A stretch of 22,666 nucleotides of DNA from an uncultured Planctomycetaceae bacterium. Lineage in GTDB: Bacteria > Planctomycetota > Planctomycetia > Pirellulales > Pirellulaceae. Below the pieces are notes generated by a model that was given only the letters and a program-made list of their open reading frames with translations, had not been told where the DNA came from and searched no databases. Shown in pieces: positions 1 to 10,300 of the stretch (positions are counted from its first letter, which is position 1; each line of letters opens with the position of its first letter). Position numbers and translations under genes: made by a program. The stretch covers positions 1 through 22,666 of the forward strand of contig CAIXSC010000786.1 in assembly GCA_903921945.1 (NCBI GenBank), given 5' to 3'.

Positions 1-26
1 CCAAACGACCACCGCCCGTAAACCAT

Positions 27-96
27 CAACCACCAACCACCAACCACCAACCACCAACCACCAACCACCACCCACCACCCACCAACCACTAACCAC
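27..96. repeat. Heptanucleotide tandem array (CAACCAC)x10
   Basis: Ten head-to-tail 7-bp units of CAACCAC. Seven are exact; two read CACCCAC (69-82) and the last begins with T. A degenerate copy may precede position 27. The array ends about 30 bp before the Hsp70 start codon, upstream of its ribosome binding site. There are no spacers between units, so this is a microsatellite and not a CRISPR. Any upstream gene lies outside the window. Confidence 0.9.
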
Positions 97-125
97 CATC
101 GCGAACGGGGAAGGAAACGGAACGC

Positions 126-1679
126 GTGAACGAACAGCTTCGGGCCGGCGCGAAACAGGCGGTGGGAATCGATTTGGGCACCACGTTCTCCGTGGTTGCG
201 TGCCTGGACGATCTCGGTCGCCCCCGGACTCTGATTAATGCCGAAGGCGACAAGCTGACGCCGAGCACGATTTTTTTCGAGTCGGGCCATGTGGTCGTGG
301 GCAAGGAGGCGGTGAAGGCGATCGCCACGGACGCGGCGTCGGTCGCCGAATGCTCCAAACGCGAGCTCGGCCAGCGTTTCTTTCACCAGACGCTGGGCGG
401 CCGGCAGTATCCGCCCGAGGCGTTGGAGGCGTTCATCCTCAACAAACTGCGGCTCGACGCCCGCAAGCAGATCGGCGATTTCGAGCATTGCGTGATCACG
501 GTGCCCGCCTATTTCGATGAAACTCGCCGCAAGGCGACGCAGGATGCCGGATTCATGGCGGGCTTCGAGGTGCTGGACATCATCAATGAACCGACGGCGG
601 CGGCGGTCGCGTTCGGATTCCAGCACGGCTTCCTCCGGCCGGACGGGACGAGTGATTTGCCGCGGAAAATCCTGGTCTACGATCTTGGCGGCGGCACGTT
701 CGACGTCACCGTGATGGAAATTCGCGGGAACCAATTCAACGCGTTGGCGACCGACGGCGACGTGATGCTGGGAGGGCGCGACTGGGATCAGCGGCTGGTC
801 GATTTTGTGGCGGAGGAGTTCATTCGCAAGTTCGGAGTCGATCCTCGGGAGGAACCGAACGCGTCGGGGCGGCTGTGGCGCGAGTGCGAGGATGCGAAGC
901 GGACGTTGTCGGCGCGCACGAAGGCGACGCTGGCCTGCGATTACCGCGGCAATGCCGTGCGACTGGAAATCACTCGCCAGCGATTCCAGGAAATGACCCA
1001 GGATCTGCTCGACCGGACCGCGTTCACCACTCGGCAGGCGATCCAGGCGGCGGGGCTGGAATGGAAGGACATCGATCGAGTGCTGCTGATTGGCGGTTCG
1101 TCGCGAATGCCCGCCGTGGTCGAAATGCTCCGCAAACTGTCTGGCCGCGAACCCGACTGCTCCGTCTCGCCCGACGAGGCGGTGGCGCACGGGGCCGCGT
1201 TGCATGCCGGCATCATTCTGGCTCGCAATCGCGGCGAAACGCCGAAGTTCAAGATCCGGAATGTCAACTCGCACAGTTTGGGCGTGGTGGCCACCGAAGC
1301 GCAGACGAACCGGCCGCGGAACGCGATCGTCATTCCGCGCAACACGCCGTTGCCCGTGAACGCGCGGCGCGTGTTTCGCACGCAAAAGCCGGGACAACGA
1401 TCGATTCGCGTGCAGATCGTCGAGGGGGAGAGCATGTCGCCCGACGACTGCTCGCAACTGGGCAAATGCACGGTTCGCGATTTGCCGCCGAACCTGCCGG
1501 CGCAGACGCCGATTGAAGTGCAGTTCCGCTACGAAGAGAACGGACGATTGACGGTGAAAGTCGAAGTCTCCGGGGCAGGCAAACAGCTCGAACACGAGCT
1601 GATGCGCGAGAACAGTTTGACTCCCGAGCAGCTCCGCAGTTGGCGTTCCTATATCTCGGGACTGCCGGCTTCGACGTGA
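126..1679 (+). CDS. Hsp70-family chaperone lacking the C-terminal lid
   Basis: This is a cytoplasmic ATP-dependent chaperone of the DnaK/Hsp70 family, 517 residues long. The GTG start at 126 is preceded by AAGGA at 111-115 with a 10-nt spacer. Nucleotide-binding-domain motifs are all visible: phosphate-1 GIDLGTTFS (14-22), VPAYFDETRRKAT (from 126), EPTAAAVAFG, phosphate-2 DLGGGTFD (186-193) and adenosine motif GGSSR (323-327). A substrate-binding beta domain follows, from about residue 375 to 490. DnaK is about 640 residues; here the protein stops after the beta domain, so the helical lid is missing. It is therefore probably a specialised Hsp70 and not the housekeeping dnaK, and no grpE or dnaJ is adjacent. 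The last residues (LPAST) are encoded by the first unit of a minisatellite that continues past the stop. The gene converges on the lipoprotein operon at 1875-3949. The family call is firm; the client is unknown. Confidence 0.95.
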   Translation: MNEQLRAGAKQAVGIDLGTTFSVVACLDDLGRPRTLINAEGDKLTPSTIFFESGHVVVGKEAVKAIATDAASVAECSKRELGQRFFHQTLGGRQYPPEALEAFILNKLRLDARKQIGDFEHCVITVPAYFDETRRKATQDAGFMAGFEVLDIINEPTAAAVAFGFQHGFLRPDGTSDLPRKILVYDLGGGTFDVTVMEIRGNQFNALATDGDVMLGGRDWDQRLVDFVAEEFIRKFGVDPREEPNASGRLWRECEDAKRTLSARTKATLACDYRGNAVRLEITRQRFQEMTQDLLDRTAFTTRQAIQAAGLEWKDIDRVLLIGGSSRMPAVVEMLRKLSGREPDCSVSPDEAVAHGAALHAGIILARNRGETPKFKIRNVNSHSLGVVATEAQTNRPRNAIVIPRNTPLPVNARRVFRTQKPGQRSIRVQIVEGESMSPDDCSQLGKCTVRDLPPNLPAQTPIEVQFRYEENGRLTVKVEVSGAGKQLEHELMRENSLTPEQLRSWRSYISGLPAST

Positions 1680-1758
1680 ACTGCCGAGCGCCGACGTGAA
1701 CTGCTGGATCCGACTTGAACTGCTGGATCCGACTTGAACTGCCGGGCTCCGACGTGAG
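1662..1758. repeat. 19-20 bp minisatellite spanning the Hsp70 stop codon
   Basis: Five contiguous units lie at 1662-1680, 1681-1700, 1701-1719, 1720-1738 and 1739-1757. The consensus is CTGCYGGMTCCGACKTGAA. Units three and four are identical; the others differ at a few positions, and unit two is 1 bp longer. The Hsp70 stop TGA (1677-1679) sits inside unit one, and every unit carries an equivalent TGA. The array therefore overlaps the 3' end of the gene and extends about 80 bp beyond it. Confidence 0.85.
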
Positions 1759-1821
1759 TGAGTGGCGGGAACGGCCGGCGGGTGGCGTGAACAGCCAACG
1801 CGTGGCTTGGAAAGCCGCAGC

Positions 1822-1853
1822 CGAGCGCCGCGGGACGCGGCAGTCCGGGCTCG
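1822..1853. terminator. GC-rich hairpin between convergent genes
   Basis: An inner stem of GCCGCG (1827-1832) pairs with CGCGGC (1836-1841) around a GGA loop. An outer stem of CGAGC (1822-1826) pairs with GCTCG (1849-1853), leaving a 7-nt bulge on the 3' side. It lies between the convergent Hsp70 and lipoprotein genes, where a two-way terminator would be expected. There is no T-run, so intrinsic termination is uncertain. Confidence 0.35.
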
Positions 1854-1874
1854 TTGGTGTTCGTTGTATGGGGA

Positions 1875-3239
1875 TTAGCGGCGGGCCGGACCGCCGCTGA
1901 CGAGCACTTGGCCGACGACCTTTTCGCCGGGAAACATCGCGAGGGCGTAGGTGTTGCGGCCGTTGTCGATACGGATGCGTTGGCGGGCGGGCGGACCGAT
2001 CGTATGACGCGAACTCGACACCGGAATCAGGCTCACATCGTGGTCGCCTTCGGGCAGTTCGAGTCGCAGCACCTGGATTTTGTCGGGCAGCAGGCCCCAG
2101 CAGCGAGTGTCCGCCGATTCGGTGGCTTGCCACGCGATCCCCGCGACGTCGAACGCCAGGTTGGCGACGTCGTTTTTCGCGAGTCCCGCGGCCTCTTTAC
2201 CGGTGTAGACGATGCCCATTTTGACGACGCGTCGCGCGACGGCGCGGGCGACGGTTCGCGTCAACAGCGCGTCGCACTGCTGGCGGGCCATCAGCGAGAC
2301 GTCGGTCAGCGTCTCCGTGAAGCCGCGTGTTTGGCCGTTGATCGAGAGGGCCACGCCTTGCACGGGGTTGGCGCGACTGCGAATCCGCGGCACTTTCACG
2401 GGGGCGATGTTGGGCGGCACGGTTTGCTTGCCGACCGCGCTGATGATTTCACCGGCGACCAGCAGCGAGGCGGAACTCACCACTTCCGCCGATTCCTCCT
2501 TGAACGGTCCGCGGCCGGTGAAGGCGAACAGGTACAGCACGCCATGTCCCGGCTCCGAGTGGCGCCCGTGGGTGGCGCGTTCCACATCCAGCTTGCCGGC
2601 CAGGAATTCGGGCCGCCAGCTAACGACCGAAGCGAACGACCGCGCGGCGTCGTCGTAGTCCAGATGCGTTTCCTCGCGCAAGACGCCGCGGAGGTACGGG
2701 GCCAGGGCGACCCGTTGGTACTTGAGTTTCGGGTTATCGCCGCGGCGATCGGATCCGCCGTTGATGATCCGCTCTTGCGTTTCGATCATCTGCAGACTGT
2801 AGGCTTCCGCGTCGGTGCCGTCGTGCATCAGGCTGGAAACGGCGAGCAGCGCGCGAATGAGCACCTTTTCGTAGTCTTCGCCCGCGTAGGCGCGACGCTT
2901 GTCATCGGTGAGCGCCGCCAAGGCGGACTCGGCGACATTCGTTTGATCCAGATGATCGAAATGGTCCCGGACAAGTCGCAGCGATTGCTCGGCGTCGCGG
3001 GGCCGGCCGCTAGCGAGTTGAATCATGGCGCTTTCCAGCCGCAGCACATCGGCTTCGCCGCCGCCCTTGGCCAGACTTTCGTCGACCAGTTTGGCGGCCG
3101 CTGGCAGGTTCCCCTGATAGAACGCGTTGCGCACTTTCGCGACGCGGTTGGCGTAGGTGGAACAGCCGGTCGATAGGCAAAGGGCCGCGGCCAAGCACGC
3201 CACCATCGCGGCCGCCGCGGGCGCGTGGCTGGAAGTCAC
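1875..3239 (-). CDS. COG3014-like TPR-type lipoprotein
   Basis: Predicted envelope lipoprotein of 454 residues. I chose the GTG at 3239 because GGAG lies 9 nt upstream and the start falls 2 nt after the stop of the preceding gene. A GTG at 3260 would add seven residues but has no clear ribosome binding site. The N-terminus is a short hydrophobic signal sequence ending in the lipobox LSTGC (lipidated Cys26). The mature part begins with a helical, TPR-like stretch (FYQGNLPAAAKLVDESL, LASGRPRDAEQSL), then YAGEDYEKVLIRALLAVSSL and, near the C-terminus, a TETLTDVSLMARQQ/ARAVARRVVK region. These features resemble the uncharacterised COG3014 family, which I recall occurring beside LpoB-type lipoproteins. 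Here it is the second gene of a tight two-gene operon with such a lipoprotein. The signal n-region lacks Lys/Arg, which is slightly unusual. The family match is from memory, and the biochemical role is unknown. Confidence 0.75.
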   Translation of the reverse strand: MTSSHAPAAAAMVACLAAALCLSTGCSTYANRVAKVRNAFYQGNLPAAAKLVDESLAKGGGEADVLRLESAMIQLASGRPRDAEQSLRLVRDHFDHLDQTNVAESALAALTDDKRRAYAGEDYEKVLIRALLAVSSLMHDGTDAEAYSLQMIETQERIINGGSDRRGDNPKLKYQRVALAPYLRGVLREETHLDYDDAARSFASVVSWRPEFLAGKLDVERATHGRHSEPGHGVLYLFAFTGRGPFKEESAEVVSSASLLVAGEIISAVGKQTVPPNIAPVKVPRIRSRANPVQGVALSINGQTRGFTETLTDVSLMARQQCDALLTRTVARAVARRVVKMGIVYTGKEAAGLAKNDVANLAFDVAGIAWQATESADTRCWGLLPDKIQVLRLELPEGDHDVSLIPVSSSRHTIGPPARQRIRIDNGRNTYALAMFPGEKVVGQVLVSGGPARR

Positions 3240-3241
3240 GG

Positions 3242-3949
3242 CTATTTGCTCCAAGGCCACATCTGCGACATGGCCCGGCTCGTCCAGGAATGATGATAGC
3301 CCTTGCTGATCATCTGCGACTGCTTGTCCTGCTCGCCGGTGCGGATGTCGACAAGTTCCAGCGTCAGCAAGTAGTCGCGTTGGTAGTCCTTGTTCTCGCG
3401 GGTGGTGCCCGAAGTCAGCCGCGCGAACAGCAGGTAGTCGAACGGCTGGCCCTGCTGTTGCAGCACCTGGACGAACGACTGCATGTGGTTCGGGAGAAAC
3501 AGCTGGTCGGGACGCAGCCGCAGATCTTCGAGACCGGCTTGGACAAAGCGACGGCTGATCGGGCGAAAACGGGTCGACTCGAGCAGTTTCGAATCGATCA
3601 TTTCATAGATTTGATCTTTGAAGTCGCCGATTTCCTCGGACGTTTTGTTCTCGACGCCCACGAAGCAAATGCTGATTTTGCCCGGAGCCACCGCCTCGGG
3701 GCCGCCGGCCGAAGTGAACTGCGTGTTGGGCATATCCTCGTGGCGGGCCAACAGCGCGGCGACGGTCTGATCCACCAGCGGCCGGAAGGTCTCGCCACCC
3801 GCCTTGTGCGAGCCCACCATTTCCGCGTCGCCAGGCTGAATGACGCGGGCGTATTGATGGCTGCGACAGCCGATCGTCCCCGAGAGAACGGCGACACCCA
3901 TCAAGGCAACCGAAGCCGAGACCAACGCACTGAACCTTCGTTGACGCAT
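3242..3949 (-). CDS. LpoB-like lipoprotein (possible penicillin-binding protein activator)
   Basis: A 235-residue lipoprotein. The ATG at 3949 is preceded on the minus strand by AAAGGA with a 5-nt spacer. It gives a textbook signal: a basic MRQRR start, a hydrophobic core, and the lipobox TIGC with Cys28. The upstream ATG at 3997 would place 16 polar residues before the signal and is rejected. The mature protein contains ISICFVGVENKTSEEIGDF, a strand rich in YLLFARLTSG, and LTLELVDIRTGEQDKQS followed by KGYHHS. This order is typical of the LpoB/CsgG-N-like fold. In enterobacteria LpoB is an outer-membrane lipoprotein that activates the peptidoglycan synthase PBP1b. No penicillin-binding protein is encoded nearby, so the partner is unknown. 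It is the first gene of the operon with the COG3014-like gene 2 nt downstream. Confidence 0.8.
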   Translation of the reverse strand: MRQRRFSALVSASVALMGVAVLSGTIGCRSHQYARVIQPGDAEMVGSHKAGGETFRPLVDQTVAALLARHEDMPNTQFTSAGGPEAVAPGKISICFVGVENKTSEEIGDFKDQIYEMIDSKLLESTRFRPISRRFVQAGLEDLRLRPDQLFLPNHMQSFVQVLQQQGQPFDYLLFARLTSGTTRENKDYQRDYLLTLELVDIRTGEQDKQSQMISKGYHHSWTSRAMSQMWPWSK

Positions 3950-4173
3950 GGGAATCCTTTCCCGGACGCGCGAGTGCGTTTTCCCTGGCGCGCACACGCG
4001 GTCGTGTCCTTTTACGGCCTATGTCCGTCCGCCGCGCCCATCACTACCCGGTTGGGTTCACCGAGCCCAGTGCGCGGGAGCTACGGAATAGTATCGAGAA
4101 TTCATCGCGCGGACGAGAGCAAGTTTCCAGCCTTAAGATAGGGGGTTTGGGAAGCTTCTCGGTAGCGACTCAG

Positions 4174-4217
4174 CGGCCAGGGAACGGCCAGGGAACGGCC
4201 ATGGAACGGACATGGCG
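4174..4217. repeat. 11-bp tandem repeat in the RTX gene leader
   Basis: CGGCCAGGGAA occurs at 4174-4184 and 4185-4195. A one-mismatch copy lies at 4196-4206 and a degenerate copy at 4207-4217. It lies about 165 bp upstream of the RTX gene start and upstream of the promoter-like element, so it could be a binding-site array or just a slipped microrepeat. Confidence 0.7.
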
Positions 4218-4270
4218 TCACAGGCGGTTAAATCGCTTCAAAAAAAGCTAGTTCCGAACTGCGCAAAAGG

Positions 4271-4299
4271 TTGAACGATTCGTAATTCGCGGTTAGTGT
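4271..4299 (+). promoter_or_regulatory. Weak sigma70-like promoter candidate for the RTX gene
   Basis: TTGAAC (4271-4276) is followed after 17 bp by TAGTGT (4294-4299). The spacing is ideal but the -10 box matches TATAAT poorly (3 of 6). It would leave a leader of roughly 75 nt. Planctomycete promoters are not well described by this consensus, so this is only a candidate. Confidence 0.2.
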
Positions 4300-4380
4300 C
4301 GGTTACTGGGTAAGTGGTGGACTGGGGCGGCCGGCATCCGCTAGGGGGATTCGGCATTCGACCAATCGGAGTTTCGGACG

Positions 4381-7300
4381 ATGTTTCAACGACGGAATCG
4401 CAATCGTAAAGTCTCATCGCGTAAGCGTTTTCAGGAGGCCCGGCGATTTCGTTCCAACCTTCGGATGGAGTCGCTGGAGGGGCGAAGCATGCTGGCAGCG
4501 TCGCTCATCGCGTCGCTGGACGGGAAAGGCAACCTGCTGCTCAACGATTCCTTGGGCACGGTGAGCGATCAGGTCGCGATTACAGCGAACGGGTCCAACA
4601 TCGTTCTCACGTCTCCGGACGGCGTTCTATCCGCATCCGCCGCGGTGACGGTCAGTGGCAACTCGGTGACGGTGCCGCGGACGAGTGTCACAGGCAAAAT
4701 CCTCCTTACCTTGCGGGGTGGCAATGATTTGGTGGTCGTGGACTGGAATGGGGGCGACCCGACGACGGCGGGCGGTATTGATTACGACGCCGGGGCGGCG
4801 GCGGCGGACGCCGATCGCCTGGCGATCGTGACGGCGGACGACGCGGCCGCGACGGTCACGTATTCGACCGCCTCGACAGCGTTGTTCAGCGGCACGGTGG
4901 CGGTGGCGGGCGCGCGCGGACCGATTGTGTTTCGAGACATCGAGGGCGAGGTTCCGCCTTTGGCCATCGGTAATGCGCGGGCGATGACTTTGAATCTGCC
5001 GGGGAAGGCGGACGCCGCCACCTTGACTTACGGGTCCACGGGCTATGTGGTCGCGAGCACCAAGTTCGCCGGGACGCGTTGGGTTCCGTCGACCGGTGGC
5101 GCGGCGAGCCTGTCGGTGCGCATGAACGCGGACAATGGGCGTTTCACGGTGAATTCGACCAATCCAACGGATTCGATCACGATCAACGGCGACGCGGGCA
5201 ATGACACCATAACGGTGGCCAGCACGGTGACCTCGGCGGTGGCGATCCTGGGTGGGGCGGGCGACGACACGCTGACCGGCGGCGGCGGCGCGGATTCGCT
5301 CAATGGCGGCGACGGCGCGGATCGGCTGACGGGTGGCGCGGGCAACGATCAGTTGCTTGGGCTCGTGGGCAATGACACGTTGATGGGCGGCGCCGGCAAC
5401 GATTCGCTCGCGGGGGGCGCGGGCAACGATCGGCTGAATGGCGAGGCGGGTGTCGACACGGTGGTCGGCGAGGCCGGCAATGACGTCATCTTGGTGGCGG
5501 GCACCGAAGCGGTCACGGGTGGCCGGGACTTCATGGATGCGGGCAGCGGCACCGACATGTTGGAACTCGTTGGCGGCAACGTCACGCTCGAAGCGTTCGG
5601 CCGCACGGGGTCGGGGGCTGTTGGCTTCGAAACGCTGGATGGAAAAAGTTTCGCGATCCTCGGCACAGCCAGCGCCAATGTGCTCGACTTCAATGGCGTG
5701 TCGTTGCAGCGAGTGGCCTCGATCCAGGGCTTGGGCGGCGATGACGAAATCGTTGGCGGCACGGGGGTCGATACGATCTACGGCGGCGCCGGAAACGATT
5801 CGATCGACGGTGGAGCGGGCAACGATTCGCTCTTCGGCGACGCCGGCGCCGACACGCTCATCGGTGGCGCGGGCAACGACACCATGGATGGCAGTTCGGG
5901 CGAGGATGCAAGCGTCGATCGGCTTGAGGGGGGCGCTGGCGATGACACGATACGCACGAAGGCCAGCGAGTCTTTGAACGACGTGTTATTGGGCGGGGCC
6001 GGCGTGGACCGGTTGGTGAATCTGACCAACGGCGCCGATTTGTTTCTCGCGAACTTCCCGGGAACCGTGGCGGGCATCGAGCAGATTGCCGGGGGCAACG
6101 CGGCGATCCGCGGCAATGAATCGGCCAATGTGTTGGACTTCCGATTGAGCACAGGCAGCAGCGCGTTCGTAGCGCTTTCAGGCGTGACCGGCATCTATGG
6201 CTTGGGGGGCGACGACACGATTCAAGGCACGGACGAAGTCAACTCGCTGTATGGCGGCGCTGGCAACGACACCCTGCAAGGCTATGCCAAGAATGACTAC
6301 TTGGAAGGCGGCGAGGGAAGCGACCTGCTGGTGGGCGGCGAGGACAACGATATCCTCGACGCGGGCTCCGACGCGGCAGTGGTGGACACCGTCCAGGGCG
6401 GTTCAGGCGACGATCAGATTCGCGTCGTCGGCCGATCCGCCGAGACCGATGTGCTCAACGGCGGCGATGGCTCCGACACCTTGGTCAACATCACCAGTCA
6501 GAGCGCTCCCACCGACATTTCGCTCAACGGGTTTCTCGGACTCTTGGCCGACATTGAGACGATCGCCATGAACGGCGGAGCGATCGCGGGAACGGATGGC
6601 CCCAACGTTTTCGACTTCCGGCTGAACAGTTCCGGCACGCAAAGTGTGACGTTGGTGCGTGCCAAGTATGTGGTTGGCGGCGCCGGTGACGATGTCATCC
6701 GTGGCACTTCCAGCAGCGATCTGTTCTTTGGCCAGGGAGGCAACGACAAGATCTACGGGTATGGCGGCGGCGACTACCTGGACGGCGGTGATGGCGACGA
6801 CTCGGTGTTCGGATTCGACGGGGCCGACACGCTCTATGGCGGCACTGGCAACGACACGCTGGAAGGCGCCGAAGGCAATGACACCCTGATCGGCGGCCAG
6901 GGCGCCGACGCCGTGCGGGGTGGCGACGACAACGATGACCTGTACGTCCAAGTCATGGAGGCGCTTGGCGACGCGATGTCGGGCGGAGACGGCACGGACC
7001 GATTGTTGAACTACGCGGCCACGCCACTCATCCTGAACGACTTCCGCGGTCTCGGTATGGAGGTCGAGGTTGTCGTGGGGAACAATCAGCGGATCACCGG
7101 CACCAGCGTCAACGACGTGCTCGACTTCCGCGTCAGCACATCGGTGCCGATGACACTGACGGGCGTGGTCGGAATCGACGGGCTTGGCGGCGATGACTTC
7201 CTTGTCGCCGCGAACTCGTCGGATTCCATCAGCGGTGGAACCGGGAACGACACCATTTACGGTCAAGGCGGCAACGACACCATCGACGGCGGCGAAGGCG

Positions 7301-10300
7301 ACGATTTGCTGGTGGGTGGCGACGGCGCCGATTCGATCGTTGGCTTGGCGGGTACCGATACGCTCGATGGCGGCGAAGGAGCCGACTCGCTGGCCGGGGG
7401 CGAAGGCAACGACACGCTGCAAGGCGGCGCGGGCGGCGACACGCTGGACGGCGGCGTGGGCACCGACACCTTGCTTGGCGGCGATGGCAACGACGAAATC
7501 CGGACTCAACACACCGAGTCCGTGAGCGACGTGATCGCGGCCGGCGCGGGCACCGACAAGCTTGTCAACATCGGCAGCACCGATTTGGTGCTCTACAGCT
7601 TCAACGCCCGCTCCACTTCGATCGAGGAACTGGATGGCAACAACGCCAAACTGGTGGGAAACAACGACGCCAACCTCTTGGACTTCCGGCTCAGCGACTT
7701 GCCGCTGCTGGCGAAACTGACCGATGTCACGGTGATCGATGTGGGCGGCGGCAACGACACCGTTTACGGCTCGGATGGCGTCGACTCGATCATCGGCGGC
7801 GACGGGGACGATATTCTGTATGGCTATGGCGATGTCGATTCGCTGGATGGCGGCGACGGCAACGACACGCTGTCCGGCGGCACGGGCGCCGATACGCTTC
7901 AAGCCGGCGCCGGCAACGACACGTTCCTGGTGAAGACCATCGACGGAGACGGCGACTCGATGGTCGGCGGCACCGGCACGGACACACTGTCGAACGGCGG
8001 GGCCGCGACGGACAACATGGTGTTGAGCGGCTTCACCGCCTCGACAAACGGCATCGAAGCGTTCGATGGCAATGGCGCGAGCCTTGTCGGCAACGCCAAC
8101 GACAACACGTTCGACTTCCGGATCACGACGGGCGAAACGCCAACGTTCATCACGCTGACCAACGTCGCTTCCATCGACGGCCTGGGTGGCAACGACGTGA
8201 TCTACGGCACGGCGAACGCGGACACGATTCGCGGGAACGAGGGCGTGGACCAGATCTACGGTTTCGGCGGCGACGATGTGCTCAACGGCGGCGCGGGCGC
8301 CGACACGATCGACGCCGGCGCTGGAGCCGACACCTTTCAAACGCAAGGCAGCGAGTCGTCCGGAGACAGTTTGCAAGGCGGACTCGGCACCGACACGCTG
8401 GTGAACGTCGACACGGCCACAACGCCGTCCGACCTGGAATTCGCGAGCTTTGTCGCGTCGTCGAACGGCATCGAAGCGATTGATGCGAAGAACGCGAAAA
8501 TCGTCGGCACCAGCGCCGCGAACACGCTCGATTTCCGCACGAACACCACCACGCCGACCTTCGCCACGCTGAGCAACGTCGCCGCGATCGAAGGGCTTGG
8601 TGGCGATGACACAATCCATGGCAGCAGCGGAGCCGACACGATTCGCGGCGGCGACGGCACCGACCTCCTCTATGCATACGGCGGCAACGACGTGCTGGAC
8701 GGCGGCGCGGGCGGCGACACGCTGGACGCTGGAGCGGGCGACGACAACATCCAAACCCAGGGCAGCGAAGCGGAGAACGACAGCTTCGTGGGCGGCGACG
8801 GCAGCGACGACCGATTGACGAACATCGGCACCGGGTCGCCCGTCCCGGATCTTGTCCTTGGCGAATTCCTCGGCGCCACCAACGGCATCGAGGCGATCTA
8901 TGCCAACAACGTCAAGCTCCTCGGAAACAATTCGAGCAACACGTTGGACTTCCGCGCGAACGCCGGGGCCACTTCGTTCGTCCAACTCAATGGCGTCACA
9001 ACCATCGATGGCGGCAGCGGCAACGACACCATCCACGGCACGACAAGCGTTGAAACGATCCTCGGTGGAACCGGTCTCGATCTGTTGTACGGCTACGGCG
9101 GCTCGGATGTGCTGGATGGCGGCGATGGAGACGACTTCGTTTCTGGCGGCGCCGGCAACGATTCGATCACCGGCGGCGGCGGCGCCGATACGCTCAATGG
9201 CGGCGACGGCAACGACATCATCGATGCGGGCGGCGACGACGATGTGGTGGAAATCAGCGGATCCGATGCCGAGGGCGACACGCTGCAAGGCGGTTCCGGC
9301 AGCGATACGCTGGTCAACAGCGGAAACGCCGATTTCGTGCTTCCTGGTTTCGCCGGCCAGACCAACGGCTTCGAAACGGTGGACGGCAATAACTACTGGC
9401 TGTTGGGAAATAGCGAAAACAATGTTTTCGATTTCCGACGCAACAGCGGCGGGACTTCCTTCGTCACGCTGACGGACGTCGCCGCGGTGGATGCCGGAGC
9501 CGGCGACGATACGCTTTACGGCACCCAGTTGGCCGACACGCTCTACGGCGACGAAGGCAACGACCTGCTGTTCGGCTATGCCGGCAATGACTTGCTGGAT
9601 GGCGGCGCCGACACCGACACGCTGGAAGGCGGCGAAGGTGACGACGACGTTCGGGGCGGATCCGGCAACGACCTGATCCGGTCGCTCCCCGCCGATGCGC
9701 TCAACGACACCCTGCTCGGCGGAGCCGGCACCGATCGGCTGGAAAACTCCGGCAACCCGTCGCTTGCCGAGGACTTCCAACTGGCCAACTTCTTCGGCAC
9801 GGAAAACAGCGTTGAAATCGTGGACGCCAACGGCGCGAAAATTGTCGGCACTTCGGGCAACGACACGTTCGACTTCCGCGCCAATACCGCGGCCACGTCG
9901 TTCGTCTCGCTCGTGGATGTCGTATCGATTGACGGCGCCAATGGAAACGACACGATCTACGGCAGTTCCGCCGCCGACTCGATTCTGGGCGGAGCCGGCA
10001 ACGACGTGCTTTACGGCTACGGCGGCGACGATTACCTGGAAGGCGGCGCTGGCGTCGACGAGATCTTCGGCGGCGATGGACTCGATTCGATCCTCGGCGG
10101 ACTTGGTCAAGACACGTTGACCGGCGGCAGCGGCATCGATGTGTTCCGATTTGATTCCAGCTCGACCGACCGCGGCGAACTCGACATCATCGACGATTAC
10201 GCCGACGACACGCTGCAAGTCATCGGCTACGGCAGCGATTACGACGCGATCCTGTTCGATGGGACGAGCGGCGTCTGGGAACTAACGCTTGCCGCCAGCG

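Larger units (their letters stand above)
3950..4380. other. Divergent intergenic region with no gene
   Basis: About 430 bp separate the lipoprotein operon (minus) from the giant RTX gene (plus), so promoters for both should lie here. I see no credible small gene; the short frames at 4021-4251 and reading through 3290-4141 lack coding features. It holds an 11-bp repeat (4174-4217), an A-rich patch near 4240-4248, and one weak promoter-like pair at 4271-4299. Confidence 0.6.

Noticed and set aside
1854..3176. A 440-codon plus-strand frame
   Set aside because: Antisense shadow of the COG3014-like lipoprotein, which has a lipobox, a ribosome binding site and family motifs.
6403..10218. A 1271-codon open frame on the minus strand inside the RTX gene
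   Set aside because: It is antisense to the RTX repeats. The GGC/GAC/AAC-rich codons reverse to GCC/GTC/GTT, which cannot form stops, so openness is a by-product. The product is low-complexity Val/Ala/Asp with no recognisable domain.
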